Positions 25,400 through 33,897 of a DNA stretch of 64,000 nt are shown here, in pieces. Position 1 is the first letter of the stretch. Every line of letters begins with the position of its first letter. Made by a program: the position numbers and the translations under genes. This stretch comes from Salibacterium lacus. GTDB lineage: Bacteria > Bacillota > Bacilli > Bacillales > Marinococcaceae. Where the stretch lies: positions 930,001-994,000 of the forward strand of contig NZ_JBHUML010000002.1 in the NCBI RefSeq assembly GCF_042684865.1. Direction: 5' to 3'. Under the pieces are notes generated by a model, which did not search any database, was not told the origin of the DNA, and saw only the letters and a program-made list of their open reading frames with translations.

Positions 25400-26275
25400 T
25401 TACGCTTCGCTGTTCATTTTCTTTATCTGATCAGGATCAATAAAGCCATATCCCTTTTCTCGCAGCCCTTCTATGATATCGCCCAGTGCCTTTCTGGTCC
25501 ACTCCCGGTCGTGCATAAGGAGATTTGATCCATGCCCCAGAAGTTCCGTATCAACCATGATATCGGTTAATGCTCCCGGATTCTGATACTCAGCATTCCA
25601 GTCGTAACCATAACTCCAGTTCATCCAAGTCATTCCCTGCTCCTCTATATACGCCTTGCTCTCATCAGAATTATCCCCAAAAGGAGCCCGGAAAAATTCC
25701 GGTTTTTCTCCGGTAATATCTTCGATTTTTTTATTTAACCCTTTGATCTCTTCTGTCAGTTCGGCACGGGAGAGCTCTGAGACATTGGCATGTGTCATCG
25801 TATGGTTTCCAATTTCAAAGCCCATATCTGCAATCTTTTTTAATTTTTTCTTCCCTTCTTCATCGTTCAAAAAATGACCATTTACAAAAAAAACAGCCGG
25901 CACTCCTTTTTCCACCATCGTTTTTGCCATCTCTACACTATATGTATCCGGAGCATCATCAATTGTCAGAAGAACTTTCTTCGGATCGACTTCTTTTTTA
26001 ATCGGGGCCAACGAGGAATCTGCAGGGTTCACTTCATATAGAGGTTCGGTCTCTTTCTTTTCTTTTCCAGCCTGTTTCTCTTCTTCAGCTGCCTCTTCTG
26101 TTTTCCTTTTCGTTTTAACGTTATTCGATTCCTCATTATTTTCCTTCTCTTCATTATCCGTGTTTTCTTCTTCGGTTTGTTTTTGGTCCGCCTCTGTAAC
26201 TGTTGAAGATTCTTCTTCATTAAGACCACAGGCCCCCAGCAGAAGAAAACAGACCGCTGCCGTAATTTTTCTCAA
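25400..26275 (-). CDS. Polysaccharide deacetylase lipoprotein
   Basis: Secreted, lipid-anchored CE4-family deacetylase of 291 residues, probably acting on peptidoglycan or another wall glycan. It shows a lipobox (LLLGAC, Cys at about 16), a strongly charged Glu/Lys/Asn linker (about 18-80), then the NodB domain with LTIDDAPDTYS, VPAVFFVNGHFL, GNHTMTHANVS (metal His pair), FRAPFGDN and LLMHDREWT. The usual TFDDGP motif reads TIDDAP, keeping the catalytic and metal aspartates. Start TTG at 26275 after GGGGGAGC. The linker probably lets the enzyme reach through the wall. Confidence 0.9.
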   Translation of the reverse strand: MRKITAAVCFLLLGACGLNEEESSTVTEADQKQTEEENTDNEEKENNEESNNVKTKRKTEEAAEEEKQAGKEKKETEPLYEVNPADSSLAPIKKEVDPKKVLLTIDDAPDTYSVEMAKTMVEKGVPAVFFVNGHFLNDEEGKKKLKKIADMGFEIGNHTMTHANVSELSRAELTEEIKGLNKKIEDITGEKPEFFRAPFGDNSDESKAYIEEQGMTWMNWSYGYDWNAEYQNPGALTDIMVDTELLGHGSNLLMHDREWTRKALGDIIEGLREKGYGFIDPDQIKKMNSEA

Positions 26276-26407
26276 TCGTAGCTCCCCCTGTTTTTATTTT
26301 TATTTTACCAGAAATATATGAAAATAGGGATCGTTCCAGGGTATGAGTTTTTCTATAAAGATCGATCTATCTATAATGTAATGGGGATTGAATGCATCAT
26401 TTCTATG

Positions 26408-26436
26408 TTGATTCCTCTTTCAATCATGGTTATAAT
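26408..26436 (+). promoter_or_regulatory. Sigma-A promoter of the BCCT transporter 2 leader
   Basis: TTGATT (26408-26413), exactly 17 nt, then a perfect TATAAT (26431-26436). Transcription would begin near 26443, about 215 nt before the transporter start. Confidence 0.6.
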
Positions 26437-26442
26437 GATTTT

Positions 26443-26586
26443 TGCGGCTTGCGGACAGTACAACATCTCTTTTATTATTATGAAAAACATATTCAGCGGA
26501 ACAGCTTTTTCTTTTTCACACATGCTTTCTGCCTGACCACATAAACGAAATGTTACTATACGGGGCGTATAGCGCCCCGTTTTTTC
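26443..26586 (+). ncRNA. Candidate leader RNA or small RNA ending in a terminator
   Basis: A promoter at 26408-26436 and a terminator at 26560-26586 delimit a transcript of about 145 nt with no convincing open frame. It sits upstream of BCCT transporter 2 and on its strand, so it may be an attenuated leader or an independent small RNA. No known riboswitch fold is recognised. The rest of the 382-bp gap (26276-26657) holds nothing else I can name. Confidence 0.4.
26560..26586 (+). terminator. Intrinsic terminator upstream of BCCT transporter 2
   Basis: ACGGGGCG (26560-26567), 5-nt loop, CGCCCCGT (26573-26580), followed by six T. It is oriented along the plus strand, where no upstream coding gene ends, which is why a leader RNA is proposed. 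Confidence 0.8.
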
Positions 26587-26657
26587 CATTTATGTTCCCC
26601 GGCACCTGCAGCAAAAAATGTTACTTACAATTACTTGGAAAGGTGGTTCTGCCGGAG

Positions 26658-28250
26658 ATGAGAAAGCTTACACCCGTTTTTTACATCTCGTTTTTTATTG
26701 CGTTTGTTTTTATCTTGTGGGGCACAATCGCTCCTGACAACGTAAATGAAGTGCTCGGTTCGATGCAGAGCTTTATATCCAAGCAATTTGGATGGTTCTA
26801 TCTGTTATCAGCTACAGCCTTTGTTATTTTTGCGATCTATTTAATTTTCAGCCCTTTTGGAAAGATAAAACTTGGGAAGCCGGATGAGAAACCGGAGTAC
26901 GGATACTTTACGTGGTTCGCGTTCCTGTTTACCGCAGGGATGGGAATCGGTCTTGTTTTCTGGGGGGTGGCTGAGCCGCTGTACCATTACTACGGTCCTC
27001 CCTCTGCGGAACCGCAGTCCAATGCAGCCGCCGCTGCCGCGTTACGGTATTCGTTTTTCCATTGGGGGATTCACCCATGGGCTATTTACGCTATCGTTGC
27101 CCTGTCTCTTGCCTATTTTAAATTCAGGCATGACGCTCCGGGAGTTGTGAGTGCTTCGCTGCGCCCGCTGTTTGGAAGTAAAATGGACGGCCCTTACGGA
27201 ACGGCCGTCGATGTGATCGTCGTCTTTGCCACGATTTTCGGGGTGGCAACTTCCCTTGGTTTCGGCGCCGCCCAGGTTACGGGCGGCCTGAGTTTCACTT
27301 TTGATTTCATTTCAAACAATATTATCACCCAGCTGATTATTATCGCGATCATTACCGTGCTTTATCTGTTTTCCGCAGGCACCGGATTGAACCGTGGGAT
27401 ACGGATTTTGAGTATGACAAATATCGTGCTCGCTATCGGTTTAATGCTCTTTCTTTTGGCTGTCGGACCGACGGTATACGTGTTGGATGTGTTCACGACC
27501 ACACTCGGCAGTTACATTCAAAACCTGCCCAGCATGAGTTTCAATACAGCAGCCTTTTCCGGAGACCGGGCCTGGCTGGAGAACTGGACCATTTTCTACT
27601 GGGCGTGGTGGATTGCCTGGTCACCGTTTGTCGGCACGTTTATCGCCCGTGTATCCAGAGGGCGTACCATCCGGGAGTTTATGCTCGGCGTTATAGCCGT
27701 TCCCACTCTTTTCGGGGCGCTTTGGTTCTCTGTCTTCGGCGGAACCGGTATTTCCGCCAATAGTGCCATGGGTGGCCGACTATACGAGATTATGTCGAAT
27801 CAGGGGGATGAATTTGCCCTTTTCACCCTGCTGAACGAATTTCCTCTCTCTGGTTTCATGGTGACACTGGCTATTTTGCTTATTGTTTCTTTCTTTGTCA
27901 CATCCGCGGACTCCGCTACGTTTGTTCTCGGGATGCAGACAACCAATGGAAGTCTGAATCCGCCGGTGTCCGTTAAGATGGTATGGGGAGCTATTCAGTC
28001 ATCTTCTGCCGGGGTTCTCCTCTATTTCGGAGGTCTCGGCGGTCTTGAGACAGCCATGATTATCGCCGCCCTGCCGTTTACTTTCATTATGCTGCTGATG
28101 GTTATATCTATCCTGAAATCTCTTAAAAGTGAGCGCAGTATTATTCAATCGGACAAAGCGGTACTGCAGGCCGAACGCAACAAGTTAAGGGAAGAAAAGG
28201 AACGACTGAAAAAAGAAAAAGAAGAGTTAAAGAAGAAAGTCAAAAAATAA
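26658..28250 (+). CDS. BCCT family glycine betaine/choline transporter 2 with charged coiled tail
   Basis: A 530-residue osmolyte transporter with twelve predicted helices and the BCCT motifs GMGIGLVFWGVAEPLYHYYG, FFHWGIHPWAIYA and FYWAWWIAWSPFVGTFIAR. Unlike transporter 1, its codon usage matches the surrounding genes, and it ends in a long charged helix (about residues 487-530, ERNKLREEKERLKKEKEELK). A charged C-terminal helix is the osmosensing element in the characterised BCCT protein BetP, so a similar role is plausible. Start ATG 26658 (MRKLTPVF) was chosen over the upstream frame to 26550 because it begins at the first hydrophobic helix; the ribosome site AAGGTGG is 11 nt away, so an earlier GTG at 26643 is possible. 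Confidence 0.92.
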   Translation: MRKLTPVFYISFFIAFVFILWGTIAPDNVNEVLGSMQSFISKQFGWFYLLSATAFVIFAIYLIFSPFGKIKLGKPDEKPEYGYFTWFAFLFTAGMGIGLVFWGVAEPLYHYYGPPSAEPQSNAAAAAALRYSFFHWGIHPWAIYAIVALSLAYFKFRHDAPGVVSASLRPLFGSKMDGPYGTAVDVIVVFATIFGVATSLGFGAAQVTGGLSFTFDFISNNIITQLIIIAIITVLYLFSAGTGLNRGIRILSMTNIVLAIGLMLFLLAVGPTVYVLDVFTTTLGSYIQNLPSMSFNTAAFSGDRAWLENWTIFYWAWWIAWSPFVGTFIARVSRGRTIREFMLGVIAVPTLFGALWFSVFGGTGISANSAMGGRLYEIMSNQGDEFALFTLLNEFPLSGFMVTLAILLIVSFFVTSADSATFVLGMQTTNGSLNPPVSVKMVWGAIQSSSAGVLLYFGGLGGLETAMIIAALPFTFIMLLMVISILKSLKSERSIIQSDKAVLQAERNKLREEKERLKKEKEELKKKVKK

Positions 28251-28256
28251 AAAGCA

Positions 28257-28360
28257 AGTCTGAGATAAAACTTCTATAAGATAGAAAAATGAGTTTGGGA
28301 CAAAACTTTTATAAGCTAGAAAAATACCGAACGTTTTTTGAAATCGTTCGGTATTTTTCG
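28257..28360. repeat. Truncated repeat element, copy D (hairpin end only)
   Basis: GAGTTTGGGACAAAACTTTTATAAG followed by a GAAAAATACCGAACG hairpin (28319-28359) matches the hairpin end of copies A and B. Just before it a second degenerate end (GTCTGAGATAAAACTTCTATAAG) suggests two nested or tandem remnants. It sits between convergent BCCT transporter 2 and pdhD and probably terminates both. Confidence 0.75.
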
Positions 28361-28472
28361 TTGCTGAGACGTTCGTAAGGATGAATTCCGGCGGCTTTCG
28401 TATCTTTGTTCTGCATGGAGAATCAATCTGCAGCAGAATATCTCCATCAACCAAAGCATTTTCCTCTTCATA

Positions 28473-28511
28473 AAAAGGTCCGATTATCGAAATAAGATAA
28501 TCGGACCTTTT
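28473..28511. terminator. Terminator after pdhD
   Basis: AAAAGGTCCGATTATC (28473-28488) and its exact complement (28496-28511) form a 16-bp stem with a 7-nt loop. On the minus strand it follows the pdhD stop by about 50 nt. The stem is shared with 19051-19095. Confidence 0.85.
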
Positions 28512-28559
28512 ATATTCACGAATTCGACAGATATTACGGATACCGTTACATATCAGGGG

Positions 28560-29972
28560 TTATTTTGTAACGTGGACTGGAAGACCGAGCGCCACTTCCG
28601 CTGTTTCCATCGTTATTTCACCCAGTGTCGGGTGGGCATGAATAGTCATGGCAAGATCTTCAGCAGTCATTCCGCCCTCGATGGCAAGACCAGCTTCTGC
28701 AATCATGTCGGAAGCGTTCGGCCCTGCAATCTGTGCTCCAATAACAAGCCCGTCCTCTTTTCTTGTCACAAGCTTCATGAAGCCTTCGGAATCATTGAGG
28801 GAAAGAGCTCTTCCATTAGCCTGGAACGGGAATTTGGCTGCTGTTACATCATATCCTGCATCTTTGGCTTCCTGCTCGGTGTAGCCGACGCTTGCAAGTT
28901 CCGGATCGGAAAATACGACCATAGGCATGGCAAGATAATCGACCGCCGCCGCTTCTCCGGAAATAGCTTCAGCAGCTACTTTTCCTTCATAAGAAGCCTT
29001 GTGGGCAAGTGGTGCGCCCGGAACAATATCGCCGATAGCATAAATCTGCTCGTTTGTGGAACGGCACTGCTCGTCCACTTTTATCAAGCCTTTATCGTCA
29101 ATCTCGACGCCGATCTGTTCCAGACCAAGTTCGTCGGAGTTGGGCTTGCGTCCTACGGATACAAGCACGTAATCGGCGTCAAAGGACTTTTCTTCTCCGT
29201 TCACTTCCGCCGTGACATGCACACCGTCCTCGGATTCTTCGACGGACTGGGCAAAGGCTTTGGTTTCGATCGTGACATTGTTATTCTTAAGCCGTTTGTT
29301 AACGAGCTGTGCCATCTGTTTTTCAAAGCCGGTGAGAATTCTTTCTTCCCCTTCAAGTACTGTCACTTCAGTGCCGAGATTGGCATACGCTCCGGCCAGT
29401 TCAATGCCGATGTAGCCGCCGCCGATAACAACAAGCTTCTGCGGAATATCTTCAAGGGACAGGGCGCCAGTTGAATCGATAACACGGCTGCTGTATTTGA
29501 AATTCGGCAGTTCAATAGGGCGGGAGCCTGTTGCTACGATGCAGTTCTTGAATTTATATGTCTGGGAATTGTATTCATCCGTTGAGACCTTAACAGAATC
29601 ACGATCGGAGAAATAAGCTTCACCACGCACAATATTCACTTTGTTGCTCTTCAGGAGACCGTCAACACCTCCTGTGAGCTTCTGTACGACGCTTGATTTC
29701 CATTCCTGTACTTTGGAGAAATCAACGCTGACATTTTCAGCAGTGATTCCCATATCATCGCCCGTTTGTGCTTCGTGATAACGGTGGCCGGCCTGTATTA
29801 ATGCTTTAGACGGCACGCAGCCGACATTAAGGCAGACGCCGCCGAGGTTGTCTTTTTCCACAATGGTTACAGATTGTCCCATCTGGGCCGCGCGGATAGC
29901 CGCAACATAGCCTCCCGGGCCGGATCCAATAATAAGCGTATCTACTTCTTCCGGAAAATCTCCTACTACCAT
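28560..29972 (-). CDS. pdhD: Dihydrolipoamide dehydrogenase (E3) of pyruvate dehydrogenase
   Basis: FAD/NAD enzyme of 470 residues that reoxidises the lipoyl group of E2. It shows an N-terminal FAD motif GSGPGGYVAA, the redox disulfide GGVCLNVGCVPSK (C47, C52), an NAD-binding GGGYIGIELAGAYANLG, the second FAD motif YAIGDIVPGAPLAHKA and the catalytic HAHPTLGE near the C-terminus. The ATG lies 1 nt after the pdhC stop, and its ribosome site (GGAGGG) is inside the end of pdhC. Last gene of pdhABCD. Confidence 0.98.
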   Translation of the reverse strand: MVVGDFPEEVDTLIIGSGPGGYVAAIRAAQMGQSVTIVEKDNLGGVCLNVGCVPSKALIQAGHRYHEAQTGDDMGITAENVSVDFSKVQEWKSSVVQKLTGGVDGLLKSNKVNIVRGEAYFSDRDSVKVSTDEYNSQTYKFKNCIVATGSRPIELPNFKYSSRVIDSTGALSLEDIPQKLVVIGGGYIGIELAGAYANLGTEVTVLEGEERILTGFEKQMAQLVNKRLKNNNVTIETKAFAQSVEESEDGVHVTAEVNGEEKSFDADYVLVSVGRKPNSDELGLEQIGVEIDDKGLIKVDEQCRSTNEQIYAIGDIVPGAPLAHKASYEGKVAAEAISGEAAAVDYLAMPMVVFSDPELASVGYTEQEAKDAGYDVTAAKFPFQANGRALSLNDSEGFMKLVTRKEDGLVIGAQIAGPNASDMIAEAGLAIEGGMTAEDLAMTIHAHPTLGEITMETAEVALGLPVHVTK

Positions 29973-29973
29973 T

Positions 29974-31266
29974 TTATCCCTCCATAACTAGTAATTCTGG
30001 ATCATTCAACAGACGCTTCACATGATTCAGGGCGTTTTGAGCAGTCATGCCGTCAATCAAGCGATGGTCATAACTTAAGGATAAAGCAAGCATTGGCCGG
30101 ATGACAACTTCCCCATCCCGGACAACTGCTTTTTCTTCAATTCTTCCAATGCCGAGAATGGCAACTTCCGGATGATTAATAACTGGTGTGAACCACTGCC
30201 CCTGCGCAGAACCTACGTTTGAAATGCTGGCGGAGCCGCCTTTCATTTCATCCGGACTTAATTTACCGTCCCGTGCTTTGCCGGCAAGTTCATTGATTTC
30301 GTCAGCAAGCATGAAAATTGACTTGCGGTCTGCATCTTTTACTACCGGCACAACAAGTCCCTGGTCAGTGTCTGCTGCGATACCGATATTAAAATACTTT
30401 TTGTAGACAATTTCTTCGTTGTCATCATCAATGGATGCATTAAGCGCCGGGAATTCGCGGATGGCGGAAGTAAGTGACTTCACGACATACGGCAGGTACG
30501 TCAATTTAATATCTTTTTCAGCCGCAACCGGCTTGAACTTCTTGCGGTTGGCCACCAGGTTCTCCACATCCACTTCGTCGTGGTGTGTTACGTGCGGCGC
30601 CGTGCGTTTGGAATTCACCATTGCTTTTGCAATCGACTTGCGGATACCTTTCATCGGTACGCGCTCTTCAAGCGCCTGCTGATCCTGGGTGGACGCAGGA
30701 GCTGACGCAGCCGGTGCTTCTTCTTTCTGCTCTTCTTCCGGTGCAGAAGCCGGCTTACCGCCTTCTTCATGCGCTTCTACATCTTCTTTTAGAATACGTC
30801 CGTTTTTGCCGCTTCCTTCAACTTCCTGTATGTTGATGCCCTGTTCACGGGCGAATTTACGGACAGAAGGCATAGCAATGACGCGTTTGTCATCTTCTGT
30901 TTGTTCTGAGTCTGCTTCCGGCTGGGAAGAGCTCTCTTGTTCTGTTTCGTTCTCCTTCGGTTTTTCTTCTTCTTTTTGTTCCTCGGTGCTGGTTTCTTCA
31001 CCGCTGTCAGCTGCAGGAGCATCTTCACTTCCATCGTCTACGATTAGAATGACGTCCCCTACATTGACTGTAGCTCCTTCGTCAGCTTTTACGTCCTTAA
31101 CAGTACCCTCTACCGGCGAAGGAATTTCTACAACCGCCTTATCGTTTTGTACTTCACAAAGGATGTCGTCTTCCTGAACGGTGTCACCCGACTGAACGAA
31201 CCACTTTACGATTTCACCTTCATGAATGCCTTCACCAATATCTGGTAGTTCGAAATTGAAAGCCAC
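29974..31266 (-). CDS. pdhC: Dihydrolipoamide acetyltransferase (E2) of pyruvate dehydrogenase
   Basis: Core acetyltransferase of the complex, 430 residues. One lipoyl domain (residues 1-80, lipoyl lysine K43 in VQNDKAVVEIPS), an acidic Glu/Ser linker (about 83-135), a peripheral subunit-binding domain (MPSVRKFAREQGINIQEVEG), a second linker, and the catalytic domain with SLSYDHRLIDG. The first linker is much more acidic than the Ala/Pro-rich linkers usual in Bacillus E2, which fits a saline cytoplasm but is inference. It lies 99 nt after pdhB, across a hairpin, and is coupled to pdhD. Confidence 0.97.
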   Translation of the reverse strand: MAFNFELPDIGEGIHEGEIVKWFVQSGDTVQEDDILCEVQNDKAVVEIPSPVEGTVKDVKADEGATVNVGDVILIVDDGSEDAPAADSGEETSTEEQKEEEKPKENETEQESSSQPEADSEQTEDDKRVIAMPSVRKFAREQGINIQEVEGSGKNGRILKEDVEAHEEGGKPASAPEEEQKEEAPAASAPASTQDQQALEERVPMKGIRKSIAKAMVNSKRTAPHVTHHDEVDVENLVANRKKFKPVAAEKDIKLTYLPYVVKSLTSAIREFPALNASIDDDNEEIVYKKYFNIGIAADTDQGLVVPVVKDADRKSIFMLADEINELAGKARDGKLSPDEMKGGSASISNVGSAQGQWFTPVINHPEVAILGIGRIEEKAVVRDGEVVIRPMLALSLSYDHRLIDGMTAQNALNHVKRLLNDPELLVMEG

Positions 31267-31305
31267 TACGGCTGCCTCCTTTATTTATCGATTTCTTGAA
31301 ACAGA

Positions 31306-31346
31306 ACAAACTGAAAAAGAAAACCTCTGTTTCTTCTTCAGTTTGT
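31306..31346 (-). promoter_or_regulatory. Intercistronic hairpin between pdhB and pdhC
   Basis: Two 17-nt arms (31306-31322 and 31330-31346) pair with a single mismatch around a 7-nt loop. No long T tract follows on the minus strand, so it looks more like an RNA processing or stability element, or a partial attenuator, than a full terminator. Confidence 0.6.
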
Positions 31347-31365
31347 ATCATAAGCTTCCCGCTTT

Positions 31366-32343
31366 TTAGAAATTCACTACGGTTTTTGCTTTTTCCACTA
31401 CATTTGTGTAATCCGGGAGCCAGATGTCTTCGGCAGCTGCGAACGGGAATACCGTATCCGGTGCTGTAACACGAAGAACCGGAGCTTCAAGATGCAGGAT
31501 GGCATGTTCGTTGATTTCAGCCACTACATGGTTGGCGATGCCGGCCTGTTTCTGCGCTTCCTGCACTACAACAGCCCGGTTGGTCTTTTTCACGGATTCG
31601 ACAATAGTATCCACATCAATCGGGCTGATAGTCCGCAGGTCTACAATCTCCGCTTCAATTCCTTCTTCCGCGAGCTGTTCTGCGGCTTTCAGCGAGGTGT
31701 GAACCATAGCTCCGTAAGTTACGATGGTTACATCTTTACCTTCTCTTTTCACTGCTGCTTTATCAAGATCAACGGTATATTCTTCTTCCGGCACTTCTTC
31801 ACGGAACGAACGGTACAGTTTCATATGTTCCAGGAAGACAACCGGATCGTTGTCCCGGATGGAAGAAATCAGCAGCCCTTTTGCGTCATAAGGGGAGGAA
31901 GGAATCACAACGCGCAGTCCAGGGGACTGAGCCATCAAGCCTTCCAGACTGTCTGCGTGCAGTTCCGGTGTTTTTACGCCGCCGCCGAATGGAGAACGTA
32001 CAGTTACCGGAGCGTTGTACTGACCCCCGGAGCGGTAGCGGAGCCGCGACATCTGCCCGCTGATGCCGTCCATTGTTTCAAAAACAAATCCAAAAAACTG
32101 GATTTCCATGACAGGACGGAAACCTGTCAGGCTGAGGCCGATGGATAGTCCGCTGATGCCGGATTCCGCCAGCGGCGTGTCAAATACACGGTCCTCCCCG
32201 AATTCACTCTGAAGGCCTTCCGTTGCACGGAATACGCCCCCGTACTGTCCCACGTCTTCCCCGAAAACAAGCACGTTTTCGTCGTTTTTCAGCTCCGTAC
32301 GCATCGCATCGGTTATTGCCTGAATCATTGTCATTTGCGCCAT
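31366..32343 (-). CDS. pdhB: Pyruvate dehydrogenase E1 beta subunit
   Basis: A 325-residue transketolase-like subunit that forms the thiamine-diphosphate active site with PdhA. Features are LVFGEDVGQYGGVFRATEGL (catalytic Glu region), DTPLAESGISGLSIG, MEIQFFGFVFE, RSPFGGGVKTPELHADSLEG and VVPSSPYDAKGLL-like loops. The length is standard. ATG at 32343 lies 3 nt after the pdhA stop. Confidence 0.97.
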   Translation of the reverse strand: MAQMTMIQAITDAMRTELKNDENVLVFGEDVGQYGGVFRATEGLQSEFGEDRVFDTPLAESGISGLSIGLSLTGFRPVMEIQFFGFVFETMDGISGQMSRLRYRSGGQYNAPVTVRSPFGGGVKTPELHADSLEGLMAQSPGLRVVIPSSPYDAKGLLISSIRDNDPVVFLEHMKLYRSFREEVPEEEYTVDLDKAAVKREGKDVTIVTYGAMVHTSLKAAEQLAEEGIEAEIVDLRTISPIDVDTIVESVKKTNRAVVVQEAQKQAGIANHVVAEINEHAILHLEAPVLRVTAPDTVFPFAAAEDIWLPDYTNVVEKAKTVVNF

Positions 32344-32346
32344 AGC

Positions 32347-33432
32347 TTACTTCGACTCCTTCTCTCTGTATTCTTCGAGCTGATCCTTCAAGTTAGGAGG
32401 CAGCACATCATTCATATTTTCAATCAGATCCGACACCTTCTGTTTCGGGGTGTCATCAGCCTGTTTGATAGCGGCTTTAATCTCTTCTTTTGCCGTGTCC
32501 ACTACTTCGTTCTCGCGCTCTTCAGACCAGAGGTCTTTATTCTCCAGATATTTACGCAGACGAACGAGTGGATCTCTCTTTTCCCATTCGTCATCCATGT
32601 CAGACGTACGATAACGTGTCGGGTCATCGCCGGCCATCGTATGCGGGCCGTAACGGTAGCAGAGAGTTTCCAGAAGGGACGGGCCGTCGCCTGCAAGTCC
32701 GCGTTCGCGTGCATCTTTTGTTGCTGCGTAAACGGCGAGCACGTCCATGCCGTCTACCTGTCTTCCGGGAATACCGGCAGCGACACTTTTTTGTGCAATG
32801 GTTTTAGCAGATGTCTGCGCATCAGCAGGAACCGAGATGGCAAACTGGTTATTCTGCACGACAAAAATCGCCGGAGCTTTGAACGAACCGGCAAAGTTCA
32901 TTCCTTCATAAAAATCACCCTGGGATGCTCCGCCATCCCCGGTATAAGTAATGGCTACACTGTTTTTCTCTTTCTTTTTCAAGCCGAGTGCAACACCCGC
33001 TGTCTGTACGATTTGAGCCCCGATAATAATCTGCGGGGAAAGAACGTTCAGTTCCTCGGGAATCTGGCCGCCGTGATAATGCCCGCGCGAAAACAGAAAT
33101 GCCTGATACAGCGGAAAACCATGCCAGACAATCTGAGGAACATCGCGGTAACCCGGTACAATCCAGTCCTCCTGATCAAGCGCATACTGCGACCCAAGCA
33201 TGGATGCTTCCTGGCCTGCCACCGGAGCGTAGAAACCGAGCCGTCCCTGACGGTTCAGCGATACAGCACGCTGATCCCAGATTCTTGTGTATACCATTCT
33301 TCTCATCAATTCCTGTAGATCTTCATCTGTAAGATCCGGAAAGGCGTCCTCGTTTACAATTTCGCCTTCCTCATTCATAATCTGAAACATTTCAAAGTGA
33401 CCTTCCGCCTGTTCTAATGTATTACTAGCCAC
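32347..33432 (-). CDS. pdhA: Pyruvate dehydrogenase E1 alpha subunit
   Basis: A 361-residue subunit that binds thiamine diphosphate and decarboxylates pyruvate. It has the cofactor motif GDGGASQGDFYEGMNFAG ending at VVQNNQFAIS, and the phosphorylation-loop region YRYGPHTMAGDDPTRYR, as in Gram-positive E1 alpha. The start is GTG at 33432, set by AGAGGTGA 7 nt upstream. First gene of pdhABCD, with its own promoter and a leader of about 220 nt. Confidence 0.97.
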   Translation of the reverse strand: MASNTLEQAEGHFEMFQIMNEEGEIVNEDAFPDLTDEDLQELMRRMVYTRIWDQRAVSLNRQGRLGFYAPVAGQEASMLGSQYALDQEDWIVPGYRDVPQIVWHGFPLYQAFLFSRGHYHGGQIPEELNVLSPQIIIGAQIVQTAGVALGLKKKEKNSVAITYTGDGGASQGDFYEGMNFAGSFKAPAIFVVQNNQFAISVPADAQTSAKTIAQKSVAAGIPGRQVDGMDVLAVYAATKDARERGLAGDGPSLLETLCYRYGPHTMAGDDPTRYRTSDMDDEWEKRDPLVRLRKYLENKDLWSEERENEVVDTAKEEIKAAIKQADDTPKQKVSDLIENMNDVLPPNLKDQLEEYREKESK

Positions 33433-33659
33433 TAATGTTCACCTCTTCCTTTCTTCCAATGGTAGAAATAAGATACCCGCGCACCTTTTCTCCTACAGCT
33501 AGGATAACCATTACCGCCTGAAAACATCAGCGTGGATGTTTTCTTTTAAACGTCATATAATGTTTCGTTTAAGCTGACTTTCATGGTGACTTACGTTTCA
33601 TGATACAACTGTTTCATTCAAAGTTCAAAAAAAATGAAACAACCTAGATCTGTGATTAG

Positions 33660-33687
33660 AATATACCACTTTAAAAAGATTCGTCAA
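33660..33687 (-). promoter_or_regulatory. Sigma-A promoter of the pdh operon
   Basis: On the minus strand TTGACG (33682-33687), 16-nt spacer and TATATT (33660-33665). The leader downstream (33433-33652) contains several GTTTCAT/ATGAAAC words and a 9-bp inverted repeat at 33610-33641. No gene is seen from 33433 to 33897. Confidence 0.6.
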
Positions 33688-33897
33688 TCCTTTTACTTCA
33701 AACGTTTCTATGATGTTTTGGGGCTGTAGTTACATATGGCTGGACATGTAACTGTTATATATCATTTGATAATTGCTACAAACAGCTTCCCTTTTTGTGA
33801 ACGGATTCAGATTACTGTTGTTTTTATAACACAGTCTGGGTGAAACAGAAATTTTTTGTTATCTTTTAATGGAGCATAGACAAAGCACAGCAGACAA

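Noticed and set aside
26318..26536. 72-codon open frame before BCCT transporter 2
   Set aside because: No ribosome site, spans the proposed promoter, and has an implausible composition; the region is better read as a leader.
28572..29474. 300-codon open frame opposite pdhD
   Set aside because: Antisense shadow of dihydrolipoamide dehydrogenase; no initiation signal or family motif.
32335..33318. 327-codon open frame opposite pdhA
   Set aside because: Antisense to a conserved E1 alpha gene with no recognisable protein features.
33433..33652. Possible riboswitch in the pdh leader
   Set aside because: No known riboswitch core or transcription terminator before pdhA; only short repeats are visible.
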